In this document: one piece after another, positions 1 through 7,569 of the stretch
Layout of the letters: the number at the start of each line of letters is the position of its first letter
How positions within the stretch are numbered: the first letter of the stretch is position 1
Source of the DNA: Prasinococcaceae sp. CCMP 1430
Lineage: Eukaryota; Prasinodermophyta; Palmophyllophyceae; Prasinococcales; Prasinococcaceae
DNA length: 18,489 nt
Assembly (NCBI GenBank): GCA_013416795.1
Contig: RQSC01000032.1
Span: 253,287-271,775, forward strand
Direction of reading: 5' to 3'
Position numbers and translations under genes: made by a program
The notes under the pieces: model-generated
Database searches by the model: none
What the model was told of the DNA's origin: nothing
The model's input: the letters and a program-made list of their open reading frames with translations, nothing else

Positions 1-193
1 TTTTCGCGCGCGCGTGCGCGGCGGTTGGGGAGCCCGCGCGCGCGTTTGGGGTAATATCCGCCGAAAATGAACAGAGAAGAGCGCGGCGCTGCCGTGTATG
101 CAGGGTTTGACCCTAACACCAAATGTTTGTTTCACTGCAACCCAAAGTCCGCGGCGCGCGCCTCCCGCCGAGGCGGACCGCGCGGCCCCGCCC

Positions 194-228
<35 letters not shown>

Positions 229-412
229 CCCTCGCGGCGGGAGGGGCGAGGCGCTCCCTCTCGCCGGAGGGGCGGACGAAGGCGCGGTCGCGCGCGTGGC
301 AGCGGCGGCAGCTGCCGCCCTCCGCGCTGGCTGTGGGCTGCGCGGTACTTTGTGTACACGATGAGATACAACAATGGCCCTGACGGGCCCAGGGCGGTGC
401 GGGACCTCCGTG
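1..412. other. 3' flank of the AlkB-like gene, no gene seen
   Basis: I see no convincing coding region here. The short open frames are Arg/Pro/Gly-rich by-products of GC-rich DNA. The segment begins with alternating GC-rich sequence (5-20 and 35-45) and holds the (AG)15 microsatellite at 197-226. The stretch just left of 413 is less GC-rich (about 345-380) and should contain the 3' UTR and poly(A) region of the minus-strand AlkB-like gene, but I see no clear AATAAA-type signal. Confidence 0.6.
197..226. repeat. (AG)15 microsatellite
   Basis: Fifteen uninterrupted AG units lie in the 3' flank of the AlkB-like gene. This is a purine/pyrimidine mirror tract, probably length-variable between strains. 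No coding role is evident. Confidence 0.97.
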
Positions 413-1318
413 CTATCCGTCGGGCGGCAGGTGGCGCAGAGTGAGGCTCACGCGCCGCTCGGAGCTGACGTCGACAACCTCATGCGTCCACGACCAGCGC
501 GCCTCGTGGCTCATCAAGAGCAGGTCGCCGCCGCTGAGGGCCAGCGTGACCGCACCCGCCGCGCCGCCGCGCGCGGCGCCGGCACGCTCGCAGGGCGCGC
601 CCACCGCGGGCGCGAAGCGCATCGTGCAATCGCCCCACAGCGAGAGCGCAGCGATGCCATCGGCGAAGCGCGCGAGGTCGACGTGTGCGGGCAGCGAGCC
701 GCGGCGGCTGTACGCGTTCAGTATCGCCTGATTCAGCTGCCCGCCCGCGGAGCGGCGTGCCTCCGCGAAGGCCTCGCAGCCGGCGTCGGTCGCTTGAGCG
801 CATGCGCGGCAAAGCGCGCTCGCGTCAGCCGCCAGGTGCGCGCACTCGCCGGCACATGCAGGCGCGTGCCCCCGAGCTCGCCACAGCGGCGGCTTCGCCC
901 ACGCACCTGCGAACGCGTCCACGGCGTCGGCACATCTCTGGATCCAGTCCGGCAGCTCGCCGAAGTACATCACCTGGTCCGGAGCCGCCGCAATGCCATC
1001 GCCGCCGTGGTCGCCGCCGCCATTGCCACCACTCGCATCGGAGCCCGCCGCGCAGGCGATCCCCGCGCGCAGCACGGCCTCCCGCACCTCGCCCAGGGCT
1101 TCATGCGGCAGGAATTGCCGGCATAGGACCAGCCCACGCGGCCAGTGCGCGAGCGTGGCCGCCTCGCATCGCGCGCGCGGCAGCCATGTGCCGCGCTCGC
1201 TTGCGCTGCCCGCGTCCGGGCCGCCGGCGGAGTCCGTGTCAGAGCCAGAGTCCGACGGCGAGCCACCGAAGGCGGCGCGCACGAGCGCGTCCTTCAGCGT
1301 GAGCGGTGAGGACGGCAC
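413..1318 (-). CDS. AlkB-like Fe(II)/2-oxoglutarate dioxygenase (ALKBH8-like oxygenase domain)
   Basis: This family uses Fe(II), O2 and 2-oxoglutarate to oxidise alkyl or methyl groups on nucleic acid bases, or to hydroxylate modified tRNA bases. Counting from the first codon of the open frame, residues 60-85 match the usual entry into the fold (WPRGLVLCRQFL). QVMYFGELPDW at 115-125 resembles the substrate-lid region. LNAYS at 200-204 precedes the iron motif H212-V-D214. The distal iron ligand is H279 (WSWTHEV), and RRVSLTLR carries the 2-oxoglutarate arginine R289 and the family arginine R295. The LLLMSHEARWSWTH stretch is closest to ALKBH8-type sequences as I know them. No RRM or methyltransferase domain is present, so a tRNA role is only inferred. 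The first codon (1318-1316) is GTG, and no in-frame ATG exists back to the stop at 1423-1421. The true start is therefore unresolved: an upstream exon, a non-AUG start or a sequence error. It runs head to head with MSH1. Confidence 0.85.
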   Translation of the reverse strand: MPSSPLTLKDALVRAAFGGSPSDSGSDTDSAGGPDAGSASERGTWLPRARCEAATLAHWPRGLVLCRQFLPHEALGEVREAVLRAGIACAAGSDASGGNGGGDHGGDGIAAAPDQVMYFGELPDWIQRCADAVDAFAGAWAKPPLWRARGHAPACAGECAHLAADASALCRACAQATDAGCEAFAEARRSAGGQLNQAILNAYSRRGSLPAHVDLARFADGIAALSLWGDCTMRFAPAVGAPCERAGAARGGAAGAVTLALSGGDLLLMSHEARWSWTHEVVDVSSERRVSLTLRHLPPDG

Positions 1319-1351
1319 GCGCGCGGGCGCGCACGCGCGCGCGCGCCAGCC
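1317..1351. promoter_or_regulatory. shared 5' region of a divergent gene pair with a (GC)n tract
   Basis: The open frames of the minus-strand AlkB-like gene and the plus-strand MSH1 gene begin within about 35 bases of each other. The gap is almost wholly alternating purine-pyrimidine (GC/AC steps, about 1318-1347), a composition that favours Z-DNA. A shared bidirectional control region is inferred. If transcription starts further inside either frame, the two 5' UTRs would overlap. No TATA-like element is visible. Confidence 0.4.
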
Positions 1352-4300
1352 GTGCCCCGTGGCGCGCCAACCGTCACTGCGGCGGCCGCCGCTGCTGCGC
1401 GCCGCGCGCCGCGCTCGCGCTCAGCATTTACGGCAGCGGCGCGCCGTGCAGGCAGTGCCGGCACAGCGGGCGGCGACAGCGAACAGATCGCGGCGGCGCA
1501 GGTGGCGGTCGGAGGAGGCGACGATGGCGGCCCCCAAGATCTCCCCGGTGTGGGCGACGTCGTCTGGCCCGGTGAGCTCGACACCGCCGTGCGCGATTCG
1601 GTCCTACTGCCGGCGTCGGAGATCGAGCGCTGCAGCGCGCTCGCCGCGCACGCCGCCGCGGTTGCCGCAGCGGAGCGGCCGACGGCGAGGGCGATGCTCG
1701 CGGCGCTCAAGATGGACGATCCCATCGGCGTTGACACGACCAAGCGCGGCGCGAGCCGCTCCAAGGGATCGCTCATGGAGTTTGTGTACGCCGTGAAACG
1801 CGCACACCCGACCAAGGTCGCGCTGGTTCGGGTGGGCGAGTTCTACGAGGCGTGGGGCTTCGACGCGGTCCACCTCGTGGAGCACTGCGGCCTCAACCCG
1901 ATGGGAGGCGTCTCGCCCGACACGGTGCCGCGCGCGGGCTGTCCCATCTCGAACTTGCGGCGCACGCTCGCCGACCTCGTCGACGCCGGGCTGAGCGTCG
2001 CTGTGTGCGAGGAAATGCCCACGCCCTTCACATACGGCGCCCGCGCCGCGAGGAAGGAGCGCTTCGTCGCCGGGGTGGTGTCGCCCGCGAGCCCTATCTA
2101 CTGCTACGGGCTGGCCGGTGAGGACGCTGATCCGGACTACGCCTCCGTGCCGCCAGTCATCGCCATCGCCTGCTCGTCGCGCGGCTACTCGGTGTGCGAG
2201 GTGCACGTCGACCTCAGGCGGTGCACCGTGACAGAGGGTCTCACAGAAGAGGCAGCGGTGGCGCGCCTGGTGGCGGGAGGCTTCAGCCCGCCGCTGCGCG
2301 TGCACGCGTCGCTGCGTGCGCAGGGCAGGTGGGAGGGCTCGCTGCTCAAGTTCGCGTCAAGTGGCTCGGCGTCAGAGGTGCAGCACTACGGTACCGCAGA
2401 CGGCGACTTCGTCGGCGCGCTGCTCAGCGAGGTCAGGAAAGACCTCGCGCTGCGCGCGGACGCGGCATTCGCCGTGACTGCGCATGTGGCGGACAGCGGG
2501 CGGCCGCGGCCGCTATACCTGGCGACCGCACGCCAGGTGGGCGTGCTGCCGACCGACGGCATGCCGGACACTGTCAAGGAGCTGCTGCCTCCCGGCACGC
2601 CCGCTGCGTGCAGGCACCTCATGCGCCGCCTGCTCCTGCACCCTCCCCAGCATGAAGTGGCGGAGGCCACGCGCCGAGCCACGGCCGTGCTGTCAGGGCT
2701 AGGCCCCGGCGGTGCAGAGGGCACACCGGACGGAGTCAGGCTTGAGGCAGTGCCACTGCTGCCGCTCGTGCCTGCGGCGAAGATCGCGCGTCTGGTGATC
2801 GCGAGGGAGGCGAGCCACCTCGTGCTGGCAGACACGGCCGTGATGCTGTCCGCTGTGGTGGCCGTCCTGGATCGGGCCACACGCCCGGTGCTCGCATCGG
2901 CCGCAAGAGACCTCCTTCCGCTGGCGTCGGCCGAGGCCGACGCGCCGCTCGCGGCGGATCAGCTCGTCCGCGGGGCGCGCAAAGCATCAGAGCAGATCAG
3001 ATCTGTGGTCGCCGAGCAGCACTTTGGCGCTGGTGCCGTTGGGGACGGCGTGGATGAGGGCGGCCCGAGTGTGGAGGGTGCTCGTGCCGACCCAGTGAGT
3101 TTCAGTGGCGCGCCTGCGGAGACTTGCGCCGTCCCTGTCGAGATGTTCGCCTCTCACGAGAAGTGGCGCGGGCGGGTGCGCCGCGACGCGTCCCCGAGCA
3201 TCGCGAATGCGTACGCAGCTGTCGATGCCGCCGCCCGAGAGCTTGAAGAAGCAGTGCGTGAGGATCTCGTACCGGCCGCCCTGGCTGCGGAGGCAGCCAG
3301 GACCACCAAGCGGGCCACGACACAGGGCACTATCGCATTCAACGTCCACGACAAGTGCGTGTGGTTCAATGGCACAAAGAGACCGCCGGGGTTGGAGCCC
3401 TCGCTTGCCGAGCGGTTGCGCCATCCTGTGGACAGGTACGGCGCGCCCGTCGGCAAGTGCCTCAGCACGGAAAGGGTGGACAAGGCCATGAAGGAGTACA
3501 AACTAGCATGCCGTGAGACGGGGGCAGCTGTGACGGCCGAGCTGCGAGCGCTGGCGAAGAGTCTCGATGGTGACCTGCAGGCGCTCGTGGGCGCCGCTAC
3601 CTTCGCAGTGGTGGTCCGCACCATGCTGGCGCACGCGGAGGAGGGGGCCCGCAGGGGATGGTGCTGCCCGGTGCTGCTGCCGTTCGAGGGCCCCGCGCCG
3701 ATGCAACGGCCAGTGCTGGAGTTGCGAGGCACGTGGCCCTACTGGATGGACGGCCGCATGCCCGAAGTCGTGCGAAATGACGTGTCGCTGAGTGGCCTTG
3801 CGCTACTCACGGGCCCTAACATGGCTGGCAAGTCGACGGTGAGCCGCACGGTCGCTGCGGTGGCGCTTTTTGCATCCTGCGGGCTGCTGGTGCCCGCGCA
3901 GTCCGCGCGCGTGCCGCGCTATGACGCCTTCCTGGTACGCCAGGCCGGTGGCGATGCGCCCTCGGAGAACAAGTCTGCCTTCGCGCTTGAGATGGATGAC
4001 GCGCGCACCGTGCTGCGAGACGCCACGGAACGCTCATTGGTTACCCTCGACGAGATCGGCCGTGGGACTGAAGCTGCGGGCGGCGCTGGCATCGCGGGCG
4101 CCATGCTCGAGTCGCTGGCCGCGCGCGGTGCGCAGGGGCTCTTTGCGACGCATCTGCACGAGATCTTGTCGATGCAGCTCGCGCCGCTGCCAGACGGCCG
4201 ACCGATCCCGCGCATGCGCATGGAGACATCGCCAGATCCGACGCGCCCGGGCCGTGTGCGCCCGACATGGCGTGTTGTCGACGGCGAGTGCACCGAAAGC

Positions 4301-5137
4301 TTGGCGTTGCAGGTGGCAGAGGACTGCGGTCTGCCCGCCGATGTGGTGCGACGCGCGGAGGAGCTCGCGGACGGAATCCTGGCGAGCGCCTACGCGCCCA
4401 CCCAGGAGCCGCTGCCGCCTGCACCGCCACTGCAGCAACAGCAGCAACAGCAACAGCACTTGCAGCCGACCGAGTCCGCGCGGTCGAGGCAAGCGGACAT
4501 GCTCTCGGCAGCACCGACGCAACGCCCGCAATGGCAGAGCGAGTGGAACGAGCAATTCCAGCAGCAGCAACCGCTCCAGCAGCCACCCCCGCCACAGCAG
4601 CGGCAGCAGCGGCAGCAGCAGCCACAGATCCAGCAGCCTCAATCGGCGCCGCTATTCCAGCAAGCGTCGCCCGCGTACCAACAGCGGTCCGCTCCGCAGC
4701 ACGAGTTGGACGCCCCGCCGCAGGAGCGGTCGCCCGTACCAGACGGCCCTGTGCCCTCGTGGCCTGCAGCGATGGAGGCTCTTCGTGTGACCGCGACGGG
4801 AGGCGGGCTCGCCGGCGTGAGCGACATCCGGGTGCTTGGCGCGATGGAGCAGCCGCCACCCCAGGAGGCGTCTGGCTGCTCGGTCGTGTACTTGTTCCGC
4901 AGCGAGGGTGGGTACTTTTACGCCGGCGAGACGGACGGCCTGCGCCAGCGCCTGCACGCGCACCGCGCGGGAAAGGCCGGCGGCAACGCGCTGTTCGCGT
5001 ACGTGACCATCGAGGCCGAAGCCGGTGGCAAGTCCATCGCGCGCGCCATCGAGTCCGCGCTGCAGCGCAGGCTGGCGCGCATGGGCTTTCCGATGCTCAG
5101 CACAGGTGACGCCGGCAACAGGAACTTCGGCGGGTAG
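1352..5137 (+). CDS. MSH1: MutS homologue with C-terminal GIY-YIG domain, plant-type MSH1 (organelle mismatch repair)
   Basis: In plants MSH1 acts in mitochondria and plastids, where it suppresses mutation and ectopic recombination. Numbering from the first codon of the open frame (GTG, 1352), residues 5-50 are Ala/Arg/Ser-rich and almost free of acidic residues, like an organelle transit peptide. The MutS mismatch-binding motif is GEFYEAWGF (F164, Y165, E166). The clamp and lever regions follow. The ATPase has the Walker A GPNMAGKST from G821 and the Walker B LVTLDEIGRG near 896-905, followed by FATHLHEI. A Gln-rich linker (about 1026-1110) leads to a GIY-YIG domain at 1175-1261: VVYLF, YFYAGET, RQRL, the conserved Glu in AIES, and the terminal NRNFGG typical of MSH1. 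The catalytic Tyr, Arg, Glu and Asn positions look intact. Plant MSH1 is about 1,118 residues. There is no in-frame ATG before 1694 (residue 115), which would remove the presequence, and a stop at 1307-1309 closes the frame upstream. An upstream exon, a non-AUG start or a sequence error is likely. The 3.8 kb body shows no intron. Confidence 0.93.
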   Translation: MPRGAPTVTAAAAAAARRAPRSRSAFTAAARRAGSAGTAGGDSEQIAAAQVAVGGGDDGGPQDLPGVGDVVWPGELDTAVRDSVLLPASEIERCSALAAHAAAVAAAERPTARAMLAALKMDDPIGVDTTKRGASRSKGSLMEFVYAVKRAHPTKVALVRVGEFYEAWGFDAVHLVEHCGLNPMGGVSPDTVPRAGCPISNLRRTLADLVDAGLSVAVCEEMPTPFTYGARAARKERFVAGVVSPASPIYCYGLAGEDADPDYASVPPVIAIACSSRGYSVCEVHVDLRRCTVTEGLTEEAAVARLVAGGFSPPLRVHASLRAQGRWEGSLLKFASSGSASEVQHYGTADGDFVGALLSEVRKDLALRADAAFAVTAHVADSGRPRPLYLATARQVGVLPTDGMPDTVKELLPPGTPAACRHLMRRLLLHPPQHEVAEATRRATAVLSGLGPGGAEGTPDGVRLEAVPLLPLVPAAKIARLVIAREASHLVLADTAVMLSAVVAVLDRATRPVLASAARDLLPLASAEADAPLAADQLVRGARKASEQIRSVVAEQHFGAGAVGDGVDEGGPSVEGARADPVSFSGAPAETCAVPVEMFASHEKWRGRVRRDASPSIANAYAAVDAAARELEEAVREDLVPAALAAEAARTTKRATTQGTIAFNVHDKCVWFNGTKRPPGLEPSLAERLRHPVDRYGAPVGKCLSTERVDKAMKEYKLACRETGAAVTAELRALAKSLDGDLQALVGAATFAVVVRTMLAHAEEGARRGWCCPVLLPFEGPAPMQRPVLELRGTWPYWMDGRMPEVVRNDVSLSGLALLTGPNMAGKSTVSRTVAAVALFASCGLLVPAQSARVPRYDAFLVRQAGGDAPSENKSAFALEMDDARTVLRDATERSLVTLDEIGRGTEAAGGAGIAGAMLESLAARGAQGLFATHLHEILSMQLAPLPDGRPIPRMRMETSPDPTRPGRVRPTWRVVDGECTESLALQVAEDCGLPADVVRRAEELADGILASAYAPTQEPLPPAPPLQQQQQQQQHLQPTESARSRQADMLSAAPTQRPQWQSEWNEQFQQQQPLQQPPPPQQRQQRQQQPQIQQPQSAPLFQQASPAYQQRSAPQHELDAPPQERSPVPDGPVPSWPAAMEALRVTATGGGLAGVSDIRVLGAMEQPPPQEASGCSVVYLFRSEGGYFYAGETDGLRQRLHAHRAGKAGGNALFAYVTIEAEAGGKSIARAIESALQRRLARMGFPMLSTGDAGNRNFGG
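4430..4680 (+). repeat. CAG/CAA repeats encoding a poly-Gln linker in MSH1
   Basis: Interrupted CAG/CAA runs encode an eight-Gln stretch near 4433-4458 and a long Gln/Pro-rich segment from about 4555 to 4680. They sit between the MutS ATPase and the GIY-YIG domain, so they lengthen a flexible hinge rather than breaking a fold. The tract is probably length-polymorphic. Confidence 0.9.
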
Positions 5138-5309
5138 GGGCCGCCAAGGTCGCTCATTTTTAGACCCTACTAGGCACTAATCTGACCCTAACGCGATTTG
5201 GCATGTGCCATTGCCCACACACGGGCGTTTGCACATCGATTGGGATGTGGCTGCGAGCGCTGCTGCCAGCACGCCCGGGGGCATGCAAAAACCCTACCCA
5301 CCTCCGTTT

Positions 5310-5326
5310 AAAAAAAAAAAAAAAAA
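5310..5326 (+). repeat. A17 homopolymer
   Basis: Seventeen consecutive A residues stand out sharply in an otherwise GC-rich spacer. It could be a plain homopolymer or the poly(A) tail scar of a retroposed transcript. I found no coding remnant or clear target-site duplication beside it, so retroposition is not supported. Confidence 0.9.
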
Positions 5327-5464
5327 GTCGGCGGTCGGCACGTCAGTTCGCACTGAGAGCGCTCGCGCGTGAGTTTTGCGGCGGCCGCCGCCGCAGGCGC
5401 GGCGGCGCTGTGCGGCCGCCGCTACCGCCACACTCCGCGCGAGCCGAGGTGCGTGTGGTGTGGA

Positions 5465-5505
5465 TGGGGTGGGGTGGGGTGGGGTGGGGGGGAGTAGGGG
5501 GGAGC
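5465..5505 (+). repeat. (TGGGG)5 and G-run tract, G-quadruplex prone
   Basis: Five TGGGG units run from 5465 and end in a 7-G run (5486-5492), with a further G6 run shortly after. This is far more than the four G3 runs needed for a G-quadruplex on the plus strand. It lies about 390-430 bases upstream of the small gene's ATG. Confidence 0.9.
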
Positions 5506-5572
5506 AGTAGGAGAGGGAAAGCGAGATGGAGTGCCCGAGCGAATCCTGCGCGCAGCCCTTGGCGCGGCGCCG

Positions 5573-5592
5573 GCGCGCGCGCGCGCGCGCGC
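5573..5592. repeat. (GC)10 alternating tract, Z-DNA prone
   Basis: Twenty bases of perfect GC alternation in the spacer upstream of the 44-residue protein gene. Such tracts favour left-handed DNA under negative supercoiling and often vary in length. Confidence 0.9.
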
Positions 5593-5895
5593 AGCCAGTC
5601 ATTCCCTTCCCAAACACGTTTTGCGGCGAAGGCGTAGCTCCTGCGGGCGGGGGCACGTTGCGGGCGGATGGGCGGGGGCGCAACTGCATCTGCTCTCGGT
5701 TCCTCTCGCTCCCTCGCGCTCTCGCTTCGGCCTCTTCGCGACGATGGCACGCGTGTGCTGTGTGTGTGGTGGAAGGGTGGGGGGTGGGGGGAGGCTACGC
5801 ACATTGCATGGAGGCTGACCCGTGCGCCCGCAATCGCCGTCGTCGCTGCTGCCGTGCACCCGCCGCCCGCGACCACTCAGGTACTCGCAGCAGCC

Positions 5896-6214
5896 ATGAT
5901 CTACGACATCAACTCCCCGCTCTTCAAGTCGTACCTCACCGTGGGCGGTGTTAAGACGTGAGTGCCGCGCCGATGCGCACCGGTGCACGCCATGTCTGCG
6001 CGGACAGTCGCCCCACATTGAGCGCCGACGCAGCCTCCGTGCCTCGCATCGCGCGACTGCAAGAAAGCCGCGCATGTATCTGACGCACACGTTGATGCGC
6101 GCGTCGTCGCGATTTGCCCTCGCGCGCATTGCCTCGTGCAGCAAGAAGGCCGAGACCGGCGCCCCCGAGCCGAAGACGAAGGCCAAGGACAACAAGCCTG
6201 TCTTCAACGATTAA
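5896..6214 (+). CDS. two-exon gene for a 44-residue hydrophilic microprotein
   Basis: Exon 1 (5896-5957) begins with an ATG in a good context and encodes MIYDINSPLFKSYLTVGGVK plus two bases of the next codon. It ends at a strong donor, GTGAGTG. Exon 2 (6142-6214) follows the acceptor TCGTGCAG, restores a Thr codon, reads 23 more residues ending KDNKPVFND, and stops at TAA 6212-6214. Unspliced reading stops one codon after the donor, so splicing is needed. The N-terminal half is mixed polar and hydrophobic. The C-terminal half is Lys/Pro/Glu-rich and probably disordered. There is no signal peptide or membrane segment. I do not recognise the family. The DINSPLF-like start gives a vague impression of tiny conserved eukaryotic proteins, but I cannot name one. 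It converges with the coiled-coil gene on the minus strand, with stop codons 201 bases apart. Confidence 0.72.
5958..6141 (+). other. spliceosomal intron of the microprotein gene
   Basis: A 184-base GT-AG intron with donor AAGAC|GTGAGTG and acceptor CCTCGTGCAG|CAAGAAG. It interrupts a codon after its second base. The frame is open on both sides only if it is removed. Confidence 0.75.
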
Positions 6215-6415
6215 AGATCTGTACGTGACATTGCCAGACTGTGACTACACTACGTTGATGCGCAGGGACGTTGCGTCCGGAGGCGCGTGCGCGCGCGTGA
6301 AGCGAGCGGCGAGCTGGTGCGGCCGAGCGCGCGAGCGCTCGCAACCGTCCCTGTCCTTGCAGCTGGGCCAGAGGATGACGATGGCCAGCGCCAGAACGCG
6401 TAGGCCTGCTCGACA
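6215..6415. other. convergent 3' region between the microprotein and coiled-coil genes
   Basis: No gene seen. This holds the 3' UTRs of the two convergent genes. No standard AATAAA is visible on either strand. Confidence 0.5.
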
Positions 6416-7569
6416 CTATTGCACGGCCTGGGAGTTCGTCAGCACCCCCCCGTCCGGCCCGGCCTCCTGCAGTACGAGGTCTGTGACGCGGGCGGTCTCA
6501 CGCACGTGTGCATCCAGCTGGGCGGTGAGCTGAGCGGGCAGCGGGAAAAGCGGACCTTGGGTGGTCAGTGGGAGCGTCCTGGTGGCGGGCGCTCGCCCAG
6601 CCCCGTACGCACGCTCAGTCGCGGGAGTGCGCACGCGGGCGATTGCACGTGCGCGCTCGCGCGCACCTTCCGGATGGTTTCGTTCTTTCGCTTGACGAGC
6701 GCCTCCACTCTCACGCGCACCGATTCCATCTCCGCCTCATGCCGCTCCTTTGCGGCCGAGAGTAACTCGGCACTGTCCGCTCGTGCGACCGCCACCTCCG
6801 TCTCGCGATTTTTCACCTCTGCCTGCAGCTCGCCGAGAAGCCACTCGACGCGCGCGCGGGTCTCTTGGGCGGCCGCTTCCGTGGCGGCGGCGGCGGCGGC
6901 GGCGTTCTCCTCTGACAGAGCGAGGTCGTTCTCCACCTTCATGGCGTGCGCTTTCGCCTTTGCGAGTTCCTCCTCGAGTGTAGAAACCATGGAGACCGCC
7001 TGCTCCGCCCGCGCCCGCCACTCTTCCTCGCTGCTGATAACCTCACGTAGGTGGTCCACACTGCCCTCGCGCACACGCAGCAGCTCGGCCTCATGCATCG
7101 CCGTCACAACCTCACATTTCTGGCGCCACCCCTCTGCCGTTGTGAGTGCCACCTCGAGCTCAGCCTTCAGTTGCCTTCGCACCTCCTCGATTTCCGCGGC
7201 GTGTCGCTCCGACGCCTCCGCCAGGGCCGCTTGTGCCTCGGCCTCAGCCCGGTGGCGCGCCTCTTGCTCGCGGCGTACGCGCTCGTCGGCGGCGCGCACC
7301 GAGCGCTCGAGCTGAAGGCTTTGTGCCTGCCTTGCATCGGCGCCCTCCTGCAGCCCGTGCTTGAGCTGCGCGATCTCTGTGCTCATTGCCACCCTCTCCG
7401 CACCCCACGACACCTCCGCCTCGAGCAGCTCGGCGCTCTCGACCTCGCGTCGCGCGCGCGTCGCCGCAGCGGTCGCGCGGGTGCTCTCGCGCAGCGCGGC
7501 GACCTTGGCCTTGAGTGCATCGTAGTGCGCTTCGTCGAGCATACCCTCACCTCCAATGCCACCCGCCAT
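6416..7569 (-). CDS. coiled-coil protein, two exons, function unknown
   Basis: Exon 1 (7569 down to 6667) starts at an ATG reading MAGGIGGEGMLDEAHYDAL and encodes 301 residues. Nearly all of it is long heptad-rich helix full of Glu, Ala, Arg and Lys, with no Pro, ending KRKNETIRK. This is a classic extended coiled coil of the kind found in cytoskeletal, flagellar, centrosomal or vesicle-tethering proteins. At AAG|GTGCGC the helical sequence gives way to unrelated low-complexity sequence, which marks a donor. Helical sequence resumes after CAG acceptors at 6532-6530 or 6520-6518, both phase 0, with LDAHVRETARVTDLVLQ, and ends at TAG 6418-6416. The spliced product is about 334-338 residues. The open frame continues upstream of 7569 but is Gly/Arg/Pro-rich low-complexity sequence, so I prefer this ATG (M10 at 7542 is an alternative). 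No enzymatic domain is visible. Confidence 0.75.
6518..6666 (-). other. spliceosomal intron of the coiled-coil gene
   Basis: The donor GGAAG|GTGCGC has GT at 6666-6665. There are two possible acceptors 12 bases apart, with AG at 6531-6530 or 6519-6518. Both preserve phase 0, giving an intron of 137 or 149 bases. They differ by four residues (LTAQ), like a tandem-acceptor alternative splice. Confidence 0.6.

Larger units (their letters stand above)
5138..5895. other. spacer: MSH1 3' flank and 5' region of the 44-residue protein gene
   Basis: No convincing gene. The left part (5138-5300) should hold the MSH1 3' UTR, with a T-run at 5157-5161 but no standard poly(A) signal. Then come a 17-A run, a (TGGGG)n tract, a (GC)10 tract and a second G-run cluster at 5775-5791 (runs of 3, 6 and 6 G). 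The segment just before 5896 probably contains the promoter and 5' UTR of the small gene. CAG trinucleotides at 5878-5893 could also mark a 5' UTR splice acceptor. Confidence 0.6.

Noticed and set aside
108-118. TGACCCTAAC, also seen at about 5182-5191, as a telomere-type repeat or telo-box
   Set aside because: Only isolated single copies of CCCTAA-like sequence occur, with no array. Chance similarity is enough to explain them.
374-1126. 250-codon plus-strand open frame opposite the AlkB-like gene
   Set aside because: The minus strand carries the HxD, distal His and RxSxTxR motifs in order. The plus frame is an Arg/Ala-rich shadow.
1524-1571. ATG at 1524 with a GTGAGC donor at 1572 as a spliced start for MSH1
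   Set aside because: The acceptors I tried downstream (near 1635 and 1670) do not restore the MSH1 frame, and the continuous open frame already encodes a transit-peptide-like segment.
5310-5326. A17 run as the tail of a retroposed gene copy
   Set aside because: No coding remnant lies upstream and no flanking duplication is visible. A simple homopolymer is sufficient.
6419-7315. 298-codon plus-strand open frame opposite the coiled-coil gene
   Set aside because: It is Ser/Ala/Arg-rich, the usual mirror of Glu/Ala/Arg coiled-coil codons. It has no domain or start context.
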